Source of the DNA: an uncultured Pelagibacteraceae bacterium | GTDB taxonomy: Bacteria; Pseudomonadota; Alphaproteobacteria; Pelagibacterales; Pelagibacteraceae | Assembly: GCA_902620585.1 (NCBI GenBank) | Contig: CACNJC010000007.1 | Coordinates: forward strand, 1-57,436 | Reading direction: 5' to 3' | Length of the DNA stretch: 57,436 nt | Translations under genes and position numbers: made by a program | Notes under the pieces: generated by a model | What the model saw: only the letters and a program-made list of their open reading frames with translations | Database searches by the model: none | What the model was told of the DNA's origin: nothing | Part shown: one piece after another, positions 7,994-16,768 of the stretch | How the letters are laid out: each line of letters opens with the position of its first letter | How positions within the stretch are numbered: the stretch's first letter is position 1

Positions 7994-9756
7994 GTATTTT
8001 TGATGTTCTTATTAACAGAAATGTCATCGATAATAAACTCTACATTTTTTTGCCCCTTCCATTCATTTAAAGACAATTTTCCTGCAATATTGAACGTGTT
8101 ACTATTTTTTTTTAACAAATAAGCCCCTAACTCGCTGTCTGTAGCGTTAAAGGCTATTGTTTTTATATTGGTGCCTTCAGGCCCCATTAAAATTGATTTT
8201 ATATGCTTATCACCTACTATTTTACTATTAATGGGTTTTAAATTTTCAATTAAAAATTTTGGTTCTGGATTACCTGAGCCAAAAGGTGATAAAATATTTA
8301 CTTTATCAAAAAACTCTAAGTTTATTGCGGAGGGTGCGATTTTGCTATCAAGAAACAAAGGCCTTTGTTTTGAAAGATATTCATTAATACTTTTATATTT
8401 ACGAAAAATGAATTTTTTAAATTCTTCAAGTTTAGAAATCTCTATTGAAAATCCAGCAGCCATCTTGTGACCTCCTCCTTTAATTAAAATATTTTCTTGC
8501 GTGGCAGCAATAACTATAGAGCCTATATCGAAACCAACAATTGATCTTGCTGAACCTTTGCCAATATCATTCTTAGTAGAAATAACAATAGTAGGTTTGT
8601 GATATTTATCTTTAATTCTTGAAGCAACTATACCAATAACACCTTCATGCCAGTTATCTCCATGTAAAACTAGAATTGGATCATTCAAGTTTATATTTGA
8701 TTTTTCTAAAATTTTATCGACTAAATCTTTTTCTAATATCTTTCTTTCTTTATTATATTCTTCTAATTCACAAGCTATTTTAAACACTTCTCTTGGGTTA
8801 GAATTTAACAACAAATTTGCTCCATGAGAACATTTACCAACTCTACCACCTGCATTAATTCTTGGGCCTAGAATATAACCCAAATGATAAATTGACGGAT
8901 TTGTTTCAATTTTACAAATATCTAACAAAGTTTTCAGACCTAAATTTTTTTTGGCTTTAAGTATTTTTAGACCTTGTTTAACTATAGCTCTGTTTAAACC
9001 TACTAACGGAACTACATCACATATGGTTCCAAGTGAGACTAAATCTAAATAGTTTATTAAATTAGGTTCATTAATTGAATTTTTTAAAAACCAATTTTTT
9101 GACCTTAACAAACGATTTATCGAAACTAAAAACATAAATGAGACACCTGCAGCGCATAAATACTGTAGATCAGATTTATCGTCTAATCTATTAGGGTTAA
9201 TTATTGAGTAAGCTTTAGGTAATTTAATTTCAGACTGATGATGATCTAGAACAATAACGTCTATACCATTATTTTTTGCATAATCAATTGCCTCAAATGA
9301 TAATGTTCCGCAATCAACAGTAAAAATAATTTTTACGTTATTTTGGATTAACTCTTTAAAGCCTTTTATAGAAGGTCCATACCCCTCTGATTTTCTATCT
9401 GGTATATAAATCTCGTATTCTACATTTAACTCTTTAAAAAATTTACCAAGTAGAGCAGTTGATGTTGCACCATCAACATCATAATCACCAAAAATACCAA
9501 TCTTTTCTTTTTTTTCTATAGCCTGAAACGTTCTAAGTGATGATTTTTCCATATCTAATAACTCATTTGGATCTGGTAAAAAATTTTTAATTGATGGATT
9601 TAAAAAACTCTTCACATCTTCTTTTTCGATATTCCTTAAAGTTAGTAATTTAGCTGTAATTTCATCTAATAAAAAATTTTCTTTTAGATAAAGTAATTTT
9701 TCTTGATCAAATTTTTTTAAAATCCAATTTTTTCCAGTGACTGAAACTGAATTCAT
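7972..9756 (-). CDS. recJ: Single-stranded-DNA-specific 5'-3' exonuclease RecJ
   Basis: RecJ degrades ssDNA 5' to 3' in recombination and mismatch repair in the cytoplasm. The 594-residue protein has the DHH phosphoesterase motifs: GIFGDYDVDGATST at 87-100, VDCG at 147-150, DHH at 171-173, and the DHHA1 domain with GGGHKMAAGFSIE towards residue 430, followed by an OB-like C-terminal part. Length is normal for the family. The last seven codons and stop lie inside tRNA-Glu, so the C terminus (TVPSSIG) is dictated by tRNA sequence. The start ATG overlaps the glpX stop by four bases, implying coupling in a hom-glpX-recJ transcription unit. Confidence 0.95.
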   Translation of the reverse strand: MNSVSVTGKNWILKKFDQEKLLYLKENFLLDEITAKLLTLRNIEKEDVKSFLNPSIKNFLPDPNELLDMEKSSLRTFQAIEKKEKIGIFGDYDVDGATSTALLGKFFKELNVEYEIYIPDRKSEGYGPSIKGFKELIQNNVKIIFTVDCGTLSFEAIDYAKNNGIDVIVLDHHQSEIKLPKAYSIINPNRLDDKSDLQYLCAAGVSFMFLVSINRLLRSKNWFLKNSINEPNLINYLDLVSLGTICDVVPLVGLNRAIVKQGLKILKAKKNLGLKTLLDICKIETNPSIYHLGYILGPRINAGGRVGKCSHGANLLLNSNPREVFKIACELEEYNKERKILEKDLVDKILEKSNINLNDPILVLHGDNWHEGVIGIVASRIKDKYHKPTIVISTKNDIGKGSARSIVGFDIGSIVIAATQENILIKGGGHKMAAGFSIEISKLEEFKKFIFRKYKSINEYLSKQRPLFLDSKIAPSAINLEFFDKVNILSPFGSGNPEPKFLIENLKPINSKIVGDKHIKSILMGPEGTNIKTIAFNATDSELGAYLLKKNSNTFNIAGKLSLNEWKGQKNVEFIIDDISVNKNIKNTVPSSIG

Positions 9757-10694
9757 TTTTTGTGTTTATTTTTGAACAATTTATTGACTTTAGTATTTTT
9801 ATGTAAGGCTAAAGTGCTAGCCTCATAAAATTCATCTTCTTCTTTTATTCCTTCAGCCAAATCACCATTTGTTATCGCTGTGGCGCAAAATATAACATCT
9901 CCTTTAATCATATCATCAATGTTGTATTTCCTTTTTAAATCTGAAATTCCCATTTTTCTTGCTCTAATCGACTCTTTTTCATCTAACACTAATCTTGTTT
10001 GAATTTGGCCACCATAACAACTCAGAGCTGCTGCAGCTAGTACACCTTCAGGGCCGCCACCTATACCCATATACATATCCACAGGAGAATTATTGTCGAC
10101 TACATAAATTGCACCAGAAACATCACCGTCACTTATTAATTTTAAATTAACATTCATTTTTTTTAATGAATTTATTATTTGTTCATGTCTAGGTCTACCT
10201 AAGATACATACTGTTAATTTATTAGGATCAGTTTTCTTTGCTTTAGCTAAAAGAGATATATTTTTTTCGACACTATTATCTAAGTCTACTAAATTTTTTG
10301 GTAAGTTTGGCCCAATTGCAATTTTTTCCATATAAGTGTCAGGAGCAAAAAACATATTGTTTTGTTCTGCTGCAGCTAATACTGAAAATGAATTAGGTAA
10401 ATTTTTAGCAACAAAATTAGTTCCTTCTAAAGGATCTACGGCTAAATCTAATTTTTGACCTTTCTTAGTTCCAACCCTTTCTCCAATAAATAACATTGGC
10501 GCTTCATCCATTTCTCCTTCCCCAATGACAATTTTTCCATCCATATCTATTTTATTAAACTCCATTCTCATACTATCTACTGCTGCTTGATCTGCTCCTA
10601 TTTTGTCATTTTTTCCAACAAATTTTGAGGCAGCATATGCGGCTTTTTCAGTAGCATTAATTAATAATTTTAAATATTCAGGATTTATGGACAT
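9753..10694 (-). CDS. glpX: Class II fructose-1,6-bisphosphatase GlpX
   Basis: GlpX hydrolyses fructose-1,6-bisphosphate to fructose-6-phosphate for gluconeogenesis (and in some bacteria sedoheptulose bisphosphate). The 313 residues include the two metal and phosphate motifs GEGEMDEAPM (58-67) and VDPLEGT (86-92), plus GGGPEGVLAAAAL in the C-terminal half, all typical of class II enzymes. It overlaps hom by one base and recJ by four. Placement directly after homoserine dehydrogenase and before recJ is an alphaproteobacterial gene order. No class I enzyme is visible in the window. Confidence 0.95.
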   Translation of the reverse strand: MSINPEYLKLLINATEKAAYAASKFVGKNDKIGADQAAVDSMRMEFNKIDMDGKIVIGEGEMDEAPMLFIGERVGTKKGQKLDLAVDPLEGTNFVAKNLPNSFSVLAAAEQNNMFFAPDTYMEKIAIGPNLPKNLVDLDNSVEKNISLLAKAKKTDPNKLTVCILGRPRHEQIINSLKKMNVNLKLISDGDVSGAIYVVDNNSPVDMYMGIGGGPEGVLAAAALSCYGGQIQTRLVLDEKESIRARKMGISDLKRKYNIDDMIKGDVIFCATAITNGDLAEGIKEEDEFYEASTLALHKNTKVNKLFKNKHKK

Positions 10695-11986
10695 TAATTA
10701 GTTCCAATTCTAATTAACTTGGGTTTTTTTGTTATATAAGGTTTTTTTTCAATCTGTTTAATAATTTTGACTAATGACTTATCTTTTGAATTATGAGTTA
10801 TAATTACTATTGAAGAAAATTTTTTTGATTTATTAGGATTTTGTATAAGTCTTTTAATAGAAACTTTATTTTTAGAAAAAATATTTGTTATCTTAGATAA
10901 CACGCCTGGTCTATCAAACACTTCAAAACGTAAATAAGCCGAAAAAGTTCTTTCAGCTATATTTGAGTAATTTAAGCTTTTTCTTTCTTTACTTGATATT
11001 GAAAAGGGAAATTTAACGTTTCCTCTTAAAATTGACGATATATCAGAAACTAATGCTGAAGTAGTTGCTTCTGGACCAGCTCCTTCTCCCTGTATTACAT
11101 TTTCTCCAACAGGTTTTCCATCTACAATTACAGCATTTAAAACACCATCTATACTTGCAATATAGGAACTTTGTTTAATTAAAGTTGGATGTACTCTTTG
11201 ATAAACTTTATTATTAATTATTTCAGCAACTCCAAGTAATTTAATTTTATACCCTAGTTTATTAGCGTTATCTATATCAAAACTATCTATAGAATTAATT
11301 CCTTCTACATGTATCTTGTGATTGATAAAAGAATTAAAACACAAAGATGATAAAATTTTCAATTTTGAAGCAACATCATCGCCATTAAGATCTGAAATCG
11401 GATTTGACTCAGCATAACCTTTTCTTTTCGCATCAAATAATACATCGTTAAAACTTTTACGGTCTTTATCCATATTTGAGAGAATATAATTTGATGTTCC
11501 ATTGAAAATTCCATAAACTCTACTAATCTTGTTTGCAATAAGTCCTTCTTTTAAAGATCTTATAATTGGTACACCTCCACAAACTGCAGCTTCAAATTCT
11601 AAATTGACCTTATTTTTTTCAGCAATTTTTGATAATTGATCTCCATATTTTGCTATTAATGCCTTATTAGCTGTCACCACGTGTTTTTTATTTTTTAATG
11701 CATTAAAAACTAGTTTTTTTGCTGCTCCTTCGGCGCCGCCAATTAGTTCAACTATAACATCAACATTTTTTAAAATGGTGGAGTCTAAATAATTCTTTAA
11801 CCATTTATTTTTGTTAATTTTTATATTTCTTTTTTTATTTTTATTTTTTGCTGAAACATATATTATTTCTGGAATACAATTGTTTTTTTTGGATAGTATC
11901 TTTTTATTTTCTTGTAAATATTTATATAAATAACTACCAATATTACCTAAACCAATTAAAGCTATATTTAGTTTATTTTTTTTCAT
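10694..11986 (-). CDS. hom: Homoserine dehydrogenase
   Basis: Catalyses NAD(P)H-dependent reduction of aspartate semialdehyde to homoserine, on the way to threonine and methionine. The 430-residue protein has an N-terminal Rossmann motif LIGLGNIGSYL (10-20), ELIGG of the cofactor domain, the catalytic-domain signature GGVPIIRSLKEGL with NGTSNYIL, then DLNGDDVASKL, and a C-terminal ACT domain beginning at FEVFDRPGVLSKI, which in this family mediates threonine feedback. It is a monofunctional enzyme, not fused to aspartate kinase. Junctions with the preceding lipoprotein gene and glpX are one-base overlaps, so they form one transcript. Confidence 0.95.
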   Translation of the reverse strand: MKKNKLNIALIGLGNIGSYLYKYLQENKKILSKKNNCIPEIIYVSAKNKNKKRNIKINKNKWLKNYLDSTILKNVDVIVELIGGAEGAAKKLVFNALKNKKHVVTANKALIAKYGDQLSKIAEKNKVNLEFEAAVCGGVPIIRSLKEGLIANKISRVYGIFNGTSNYILSNMDKDRKSFNDVLFDAKRKGYAESNPISDLNGDDVASKLKILSSLCFNSFINHKIHVEGINSIDSFDIDNANKLGYKIKLLGVAEIINNKVYQRVHPTLIKQSSYIASIDGVLNAVIVDGKPVGENVIQGEGAGPEATTSALVSDISSILRGNVKFPFSISSKERKSLNYSNIAERTFSAYLRFEVFDRPGVLSKITNIFSKNKVSIKRLIQNPNKSKKFSSIVIITHNSKDKSLVKIIKQIEKKPYITKKPKLIRIGTN

Positions 11987-12546
11987 TAATTATCTCTTAT
12001 TGTTATATCAGGAAACTTTTTAGCTTTACCTTGTTTGACCAAATATTCAGATATTTCATCAATACTACATTTTTCTAACATAGTACAAATATCCTCGATT
12101 TTACTATTAGTTTTATCAACATCTTTTGTTATCTTTTTCACTTTTTTTTTGTTTTTATTAAGATTCGTCTTTTTTGTTATCTTATTAATTTTGTTTTTTT
12201 CTTTTTTAATAATTTTAGCTTTTTTTTTATTTTTGATTTCTTTTTTTTTCTTTTCAATTTCATCATTTGATAAAATTTTTAACTTTTTTTTTACTAAATT
12301 TTTTTTTGTTACGCTAATTTCTTTTTTTCCTTTAATATCTTTTTTCAAATTAAGTTCAATAAGATCATTTTTTTTTTTACTTGTTTTATTATCTATAATC
12401 TGTACTTCTAAAGTTAAATTTTCTTCAAAATACTGTTCTGCTTCAGCTTTATTTATACAAACATGGTCTCCACAAATTAAAACAGTTTTTGGTTTATTAC
12501 AGCTATATAGAGTTAAAAGAATTATTAAGAAGGAAATTTTTTTCAT
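11986..12546 (-). CDS. Lysine-rich predicted lipoprotein, function unknown
   Basis: A 186-residue protein I do not recognise by function. It starts with a short lipoprotein signal ending LLTLYSC, giving a lipidated Cys16, followed by ICGDHVCINKAEAEQYFEENL, which contains a Cys pair, and then roughly 90 residues of Lys/Asn/Ile-rich low complexity. The C-terminal 40 residues are less biased: EDICTMLEKCSIDEISEYLVKQGKAKKFPDI. The ordered ends with a charged linker suggest an envelope-anchored protein. Its start overlaps the argC stop by four bases and its stop overlaps hom by one, so it is embedded in an amino-acid biosynthesis operon without an obvious link to it. Confidence 0.7.
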   Translation of the reverse strand: MKKISFLIILLTLYSCNKPKTVLICGDHVCINKAEAEQYFEENLTLEVQIIDNKTSKKKNDLIELNLKKDIKGKKEISVTKKNLVKKKLKILSNDEIEKKKKEIKNKKKAKIIKKEKNKINKITKKTNLNKNKKKVKKITKDVDKTNSKIEDICTMLEKCSIDEISEYLVKQGKAKKFPDITIRDN

Positions 12547-13577
12547 TTAAGACCAAGACTTTCTGGATAATTATATATTAAATTCATATTCTGAATAGCT
12601 TGACCTGAAGCTCCTTTAACTAAATTATCAATTGCTGAAAAAATAACAATTTTTTTTTTTATTCTAGTGTTACATACGGAAATCTCACAATTATTTGTAT
12701 TTAAAACATTGCCAGATCCTAAATTAGAATTAAGCTTTAAAATTTTAATAAATTTATGTTTTTTATAAAATCTTATTAGCTCATTCCTAATTTTTACCGA
12801 AGATATCCTTTTATTTAATTCAAGATACATACAAGTTAAAATTCCTCTAAAAGTTGGTAATAAATGAGGATTAAACGTAAATTTAACATTTGATTTTGTA
12901 TATTTTTTTAATTCTTGCTCGATTTCAACAATATGTCTGTGACCCTGAGCACCATAAGCATGTATGGAATTAAAAATATTTTTATGAGAAAATTTACTTT
13001 TTAAATTTTTGCCTGCACCAGAATATCCAGATTTTGAGTCGATAACCAAATTATTCATTTTAATAAGTTTTTTTTTAATTAATGGTATTAAAGGAATTTG
13101 TATTGATGTTGGGTAGCAACCAGGATTAGCTATAATTCTAAATTTGCCGATGTCTTTTTTTACTAATTCTGATATTGAATATATCGAATGTTTTATAAGC
13201 TCTTTAGCTTTATGATCTATGTTGTAGTTTGATTTATATTTTTTTAAATCAGTTACTCTAAAATCACCAGATAAATCAATAAATTTGATATTGCTATATT
13301 TATAATAAATCTTTTTAATTAGCTTTTGAGCTTCACCATTCGGCAACGAAAGAAAAGCTAAATCAATTTTTTTCCAATCAATTTTTTTAGTTGAACTGAT
13401 TTTAGGTAATTTTTTCTTGATTCTTTTATCAAAAAAAGAAATATTTTTACCTAAATTCTTTGTTGCACATAAACATTGTATTTTTACTTTAGGATGTTTA
13501 CAAAGAAGGTAAATTAAATCTAAACCTGTGTAACCAGTTGCTCCTATAATAGCTATATTAATTTTTTTTATAGACAT
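12543..13577 (-). CDS. argC: N-acetyl-gamma-glutamyl-phosphate reductase
   Basis: ArgC reduces N-acetylglutamyl phosphate to the semialdehyde in arginine synthesis, using NADPH. The 344-residue protein has the NADP motif IGATGYTGLDLI (11-22), DLSGDFR (101-107) and the active-site sequence NPGCYPT with nucleophile Cys154, plus a late catalytic His in AYGAQGHRH. Length is standard for the long form found in Proteobacteria. It lies 43 bases downstream of rpsI on the same strand, which matches the alphaproteobacterial order rplM-rpsI-argC, and overlaps the following lipoprotein gene. Confidence 0.96.
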   Translation of the reverse strand: MSIKKINIAIIGATGYTGLDLIYLLCKHPKVKIQCLCATKNLGKNISFFDKRIKKKLPKISSTKKIDWKKIDLAFLSLPNGEAQKLIKKIYYKYSNIKFIDLSGDFRVTDLKKYKSNYNIDHKAKELIKHSIYSISELVKKDIGKFRIIANPGCYPTSIQIPLIPLIKKKLIKMNNLVIDSKSGYSGAGKNLKSKFSHKNIFNSIHAYGAQGHRHIVEIEQELKKYTKSNVKFTFNPHLLPTFRGILTCMYLELNKRISSVKIRNELIRFYKKHKFIKILKLNSNLGSGNVLNTNNCEISVCNTRIKKKIVIFSAIDNLVKGASGQAIQNMNLIYNYPESLGLK

Positions 13578-13620
13578 TAAATCTTATAACATTGTCCAGT
13601 TGATAGTTAAATTTAAATGA

Positions 13621-14061
13621 TTATCTCTTAGAGAATTGGAAACTTCTTCTAGCTTTTCTATGGCCGTATTTCTTTCTCTCTACTACTCGAGAGTCTCGGG
13701 TGGTTAATTTATCTTTTTTAAGATTTTTCTTTAGAAGTTCATCGTGGGAAATTAATGCTTTAGAAATACCCAAAATAATAGCACCAGCTTGACCTGATAG
13801 ACCACCTCCTTTAACTGAACATTTAACATCAAAATTATTTCTAGACTCAGAAATTTCAAGTGGTCTTGTTACTATAATTTGATGCACTGGTCTTTTAAAA
13901 TATTCATTCATTTTAATTCCATTAACATAAATATTACCTGACCCTTTTTTAACCCAAACTTTGGCTATCGATTTTTTTCTTCTACCAGTTGCATATTTAC
14001 TATCTTTAAAATCTAATTTTAACTTTTTAGGTGTGGCTGTTGATGTATTTATATTTTCCAT
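13621..14061 (-). CDS. rpsI: 30S ribosomal protein S9
   Basis: S9 sits in the head of the small subunit and its C-terminal tail reaches the P-site tRNA. The 146-residue sequence has an N-terminal extension of about 20 residues typical of alphaproteobacteria, then YATGRRKKSIAKVWVKKGSG and YVNG, and ends RKKYGHRKARRSFQFSKR with the universal S-K-R terminus. Its ATG overlaps the rplM stop by one base, the normal rplM-rpsI pair. Confidence 0.98.
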   Translation of the reverse strand: MENINTSTATPKKLKLDFKDSKYATGRRKKSIAKVWVKKGSGNIYVNGIKMNEYFKRPVHQIIVTRPLEISESRNNFDVKCSVKGGGLSGQAGAIILGISKALISHDELLKKNLKKDKLTTRDSRVVERKKYGHRKARRSFQFSKR

Positions 14062-14522
14062 TAATTTCTTACTAAGTTTCTTTTATTCAATTTCTTAAAA
14101 TCAATAATTTTTGGTTTTTGAATTTCGTGCGGATGTTTTTCACCACTATAGATTTTAAGTTTTGTTAATTGTTTTTTAGCTAATGGTCCACCCGGCAACA
14201 TTCTTTTTACGGCAAGTTTTAAAATTTCTTGTGTTTTGTTTTTTTCCTTAAGAATTGATGGAGTTGTTTCTTTTATACCTCCAGGATGACCTGTATGCTT
14301 ATAATATTTTTTATCTTTAAATTTTTTACCAGTAAATTTTATTTTATCGATATTAGTAACAACTACAAAATCGCCATTATCCAAATGTGGATTAAAAGTA
14401 GGTTTATTTTTTCCTCTAAGCACTTTAGAAATATATGAAGCCAATCTTCCCACTGCAGCATTTTCAGCGTTAATAATATACCAGTCTTTTTTAATTTCTT
14501 TCTTTTTAATAAATGGTGTCAT
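14061..14522 (-). CDS. rplM: 50S ribosomal protein L13
   Basis: L13 is an early-assembly 23S rRNA-binding protein. I place the start at the ATG at 14522 (153 residues, MTPFIKKKEIKKDWYIINA); an in-frame ATG at 14564 would add 14 residues with no family counterpart and reach the ctaA stop region. Diagnostic parts are DWYIINAENAAVGRLAS, GDFVVVTNIDKIKFTGKK, YKHTGHPGG and RMLPGGPLAKKQL. It heads the rplM-rpsI-argC order; the 42 bases upstream before ctaA may hold its leader. Confidence 0.97.
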   Translation of the reverse strand: MTPFIKKKEIKKDWYIINAENAAVGRLASYISKVLRGKNKPTFNPHLDNGDFVVVTNIDKIKFTGKKFKDKKYYKHTGHPGGIKETTPSILKEKNKTQEILKLAVKRMLPGGPLAKKQLTKLKIYSGEKHPHEIQKPKIIDFKKLNKRNLVRN

Positions 14523-14564
14523 TTTAATAAAGCGATAAATACTCAGAAAATAAATCAAAGTCAA

Positions 14565-15587
14565 TTAATTAATAGATTTAAAATAAAAATTTAGAGTAAA
14601 GAATATTAAAAAAATACTAGAAATTTGATGCAGAGAAGCAATTGCAATATGTAAATTAGTAATTAAAGCTAAAATTCCTAAAAATATCTGAATAAGAATA
14701 AATAATGATAAATATAAATAGGGCTTATATAACGTTTCTAAATTTAATAGAATAACTTTGTAGCCCATATATAACAAAATAAAAAAAATTACATACGCAA
14801 CATTTCTATGAACAAACTGAACTAAGCTACTATTATTAAAATTTAAAAATTCCTTGTAATTCTTAAAACTTATATCTCCAGGTAAGTAAGACTCGTTCAT
14901 TAGGGGCCAGGTTTGGTATACTCTACCAGCATCTAATCCAGAAACAAACGCGCCCAGGATAATCTGAATAAAAATTAGAAAAATGAAAATTTTAATTGAA
15001 AAAAATTTTGATTTATTGTTAAAAAAATTTTTATCTAATTTTTTGTTATGATTAAAATAATACCAAATTAAACTTGATAAAATTACAAATGCAATAAACA
15101 AATGTATTGATAATCTATAGTGACTAACATCCACTCTATCTACTAACCCGCTCGTAACCATATACCATCCGATAACACCTTGTACACATATTAATAAAAA
15201 GACAATGTATAGACTTTTGAGTTTTTTAAATTCCATTTGAAAAGAAAAAAAAATTAATGGCAAAAGCATAACTATACCAATTATTCTACCTAATATTCTA
15301 TGAGCCCATTCCCACCAAAAAATAACTTTGAACTCATTAATAGTCATAGAGTAATTTTGTAATTTATATTCAGGTATCTGTTTGTACAAATCAAAATAAA
15401 CAATCCAGTCGACTTCAGACAAAGGAGGAATTATTCCAGAAAATAGTTCCCACTTTGTAATTGATAGTCCAGAGTCCGTTAATCTTGTAAGTCCACCAAC
15501 TATAATCATTAAAGCTATTAAAGCTATCAATGATTTTAACCAGATATTAAAAAGATTATTGAGCTTTTGATTTAAAACATTATTCAT
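14565..15587 (-). CDS. ctaA: Heme A synthase (COX15/CtaA type)
   Basis: CtaA hydroxylates heme O to heme A in the inner membrane for cytochrome c oxidase. The 340-residue protein has eight hydrophobic segments in two four-helix halves, VGGLTRLTDSGLSITKWE (30-47) as the family start, WWEWAHRILGR with a heme-ligand His at 96, SHYRLSIHL for the second, and VQFVHRNVAY and ASLHQISS for the second half. Its size matches type 2 CtaA of alphaproteobacteria. It is divergent from the chorismate mutase with a 51-base gap that must hold both promoters. Confidence 0.95.
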   Translation of the reverse strand: MNNVLNQKLNNLFNIWLKSLIALIALMIIVGGLTRLTDSGLSITKWELFSGIIPPLSEVDWIVYFDLYKQIPEYKLQNYSMTINEFKVIFWWEWAHRILGRIIGIVMLLPLIFFSFQMEFKKLKSLYIVFLLICVQGVIGWYMVTSGLVDRVDVSHYRLSIHLFIAFVILSSLIWYYFNHNKKLDKNFFNNKSKFFSIKIFIFLIFIQIILGAFVSGLDAGRVYQTWPLMNESYLPGDISFKNYKEFLNFNNSSLVQFVHRNVAYVIFFILLYMGYKVILLNLETLYKPYLYLSLFILIQIFLGILALITNLHIAIASLHQISSIFLIFFTLNFYFKSIN

Positions 15588-15638
15588 ATAACAAAGTATA
15601 TAATTAAATAAAAAAATGAATATAATATTAATGTCGCT

Positions 15639-15920
15639 ATGAAAAATAAAAAGATCATTATTATAAGAAAGAAATTAGACAAGCTGGATTTAAAGATGTT
15701 AGCAATCATCAAAAAAAGAAGTCTGCTTGTTAATAGAATTTTGAGTGAAAAAAAATTTAAGAATCAGATTATCGATCAAAAAAGAATTAAAATCATCTTA
15801 AATAAGATACATAAAGAGTCTAAAAATAAGAAAATAGATCCTAAAATTACAAAACCTATTTGGAAAGCGATGATAAGATCATTTATAAATTATGAATTTC
15901 GTAACTTTAGGAAAAAATAG
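15639..15920 (+). CDS. Chorismate mutase, AroQ type
   Basis: A 93-residue all-helical protein resembling stand-alone AroQ chorismate mutases, which convert chorismate to prephenate for phenylalanine and tyrosine. It has an N-terminal R-x-x-LDKLDLKMLAIIKKRSLL helix with the conserved Arg and Asp, then a basic stretch with IDQKR, and a C-terminal helix ending in FINYEFR. TATAAT at 15621-15626 lies 13 bases before the ATG and is a plausible -10 element of an almost leaderless transcript. Its stop is two bases from the convergent rpmG stop. Confidence 0.8.
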   Translation: MKNKKIIIIRKKLDKLDLKMLAIIKKRSLLVNRILSEKKFKNQIIDQKRIKIILNKIHKESKNKKIDPKITKPIWKAMIRSFINYEFRNFRKK

Positions 15921-15921
15921 A

Positions 15922-16113
15922 TTACTTACTATGAGGTGGTAATTTTTTTTCTACAAAATATTCGTGTTTTCTAGTATTAGGATTGTACTTTTTAAGTTTA
16001 AGCTTATCTTTTGCTTTCTCACCTTTTGTAGGTTTTTTTGCATAATAAATAAATTTACTATCAGGATTGCTTTCAGGAACCATTCTAACTTTAATATGTG
16101 TTTTTTTTGCCAT
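15922..16113 (-). CDS. rpmG: 50S ribosomal protein L33
   Basis: A 63-residue basic ribosomal protein. MAKKTHIKVRMVPES matches the L33 start and LKLKKYNPNTRKHEYFVEKKL the conserved C-terminal half. It lacks the four zinc-binding Cys, so it is the zinc-free type. It is about eight residues longer than usual, with the extra length in the SNPDSKFIYYAKKPTKGEKAK region. Its start lies 23 bases inside the end of the MerR-family gene. Confidence 0.93.
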   Translation of the reverse strand: MAKKTHIKVRMVPESNPDSKFIYYAKKPTKGEKAKDKLKLKKYNPNTRKHEYFVEKKLPPHSK

Positions 16114-16468
16114 TTTTTAATTTTTTAATTTTTTCTAGAATTATCTTACTTTTCTGTTTTATGACTTTTTTATGGTAGTCAGCTTTTAAACTAAAAGAAT
16201 TATCAACGTCAAGAGTATTTATTTTTGATTTAAGTACATTTTTTACTCCATTTATAGTCATTCCTTTATCTTTTAATAGAAATTTAATTAACTTAATTAT
16301 ATTAATCTGTTTTTCTGAATAATATCGTCTGTTTCTAATAATCACTGGTTTGATTTGTTTAAATTCTTTTTCCCAATACCTCAGGATATGATTTGATGGT
16401 TTTTTTGTTTTAATATTAATGATTTTTAATAGTTTTGAAACTTGAGAAATTGTTAATAATTTTTCCAT
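16091..16468 (-). CDS. MerR-family transcriptional regulator
   Basis: A 125-residue DNA-binding protein with an N-terminal winged helix: LLTISQVSKLL at 4-14 is the MerR helix-turn-helix, HILRYWEKEFKQIKP the wing-containing second half, and RRYYSEKQINIIKLIKFLLKDKGMTI the following helices. The C terminus is a short basic helix without metal-binding Cys or an effector domain. The same gene, next to ihfA and downstream of plsX, is found widely in alphaproteobacteria; its target is unknown. It immediately follows ihfA and overlaps rpmG by 23 bases. Confidence 0.88.
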   Translation of the reverse strand: MEKLLTISQVSKLLKIINIKTKKPSNHILRYWEKEFKQIKPVIIRNRRYYSEKQINIIKLIKFLLKDKGMTINGVKNVLKSKINTLDVDNSFSLKADYHKKVIKQKSKIILEKIKKLKNGKKNTY

Positions 16469-16768
16469 TTATATTTTTTCAATTTTTTCTTTAAAATTTA
16501 CTGAAACTTTGAAAATTAAAGAATTTCTTGAGTTTATTTTATAGGGTTTATTATTTTTAGGATTTCTTCCAATTCTCTCTTTTTTTGTTAAAATTTGAAA
16601 AGTTCCAAAATTCTTAATAATTACCTCTTCTTTTTTGATTAATTCTTTTAAAATCACCAATATATTATTTGTGATTTTTTCTGAGTAAGGATTTGATAAG
16701 CCAGTTTGATAATTAATTTTTTTTGAAATTTCTTTTTTTGTTAATTGTAATTTTTTAGTTTTCGACAT
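16469..16768 (-). CDS. ihfA: Integration host factor alpha subunit (HU/IHF family)
   Basis: A 99-residue DNA-bending protein of the HU/IHF fold. N-terminal dimerisation helices occupy residues about 8-48, VIIKNFGTFQI (49-59) the first beta strands, and ERIGRNPKNNKPYKI (64-78) the arm with intercalating Pro70. The downstream MerR gene and upstream plsX identify it as the IhfA orthologue of alphaproteobacterial order. It starts 14 bases inside plsX. Confidence 0.9.
   Translation of the reverse strand: MSKTKKLQLTKKEISKKINYQTGLSNPYSEKITNNILVILKELIKKEEVIIKNFGTFQILTKKERIGRNPKNNKPYKINSRNSLIFKVSVNFKEKIEKI

Noticed and set aside
12035-12550. Long plus-strand open frame (171 residues, very Phe/Leu-rich) opposite the lysine-rich lipoprotein
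   Set aside because: It is the reverse complement of a poly-Lys coding stretch, which automatically reads as Phe/Leu; no signal or family match, and the minus-strand frame fits the tight operon.
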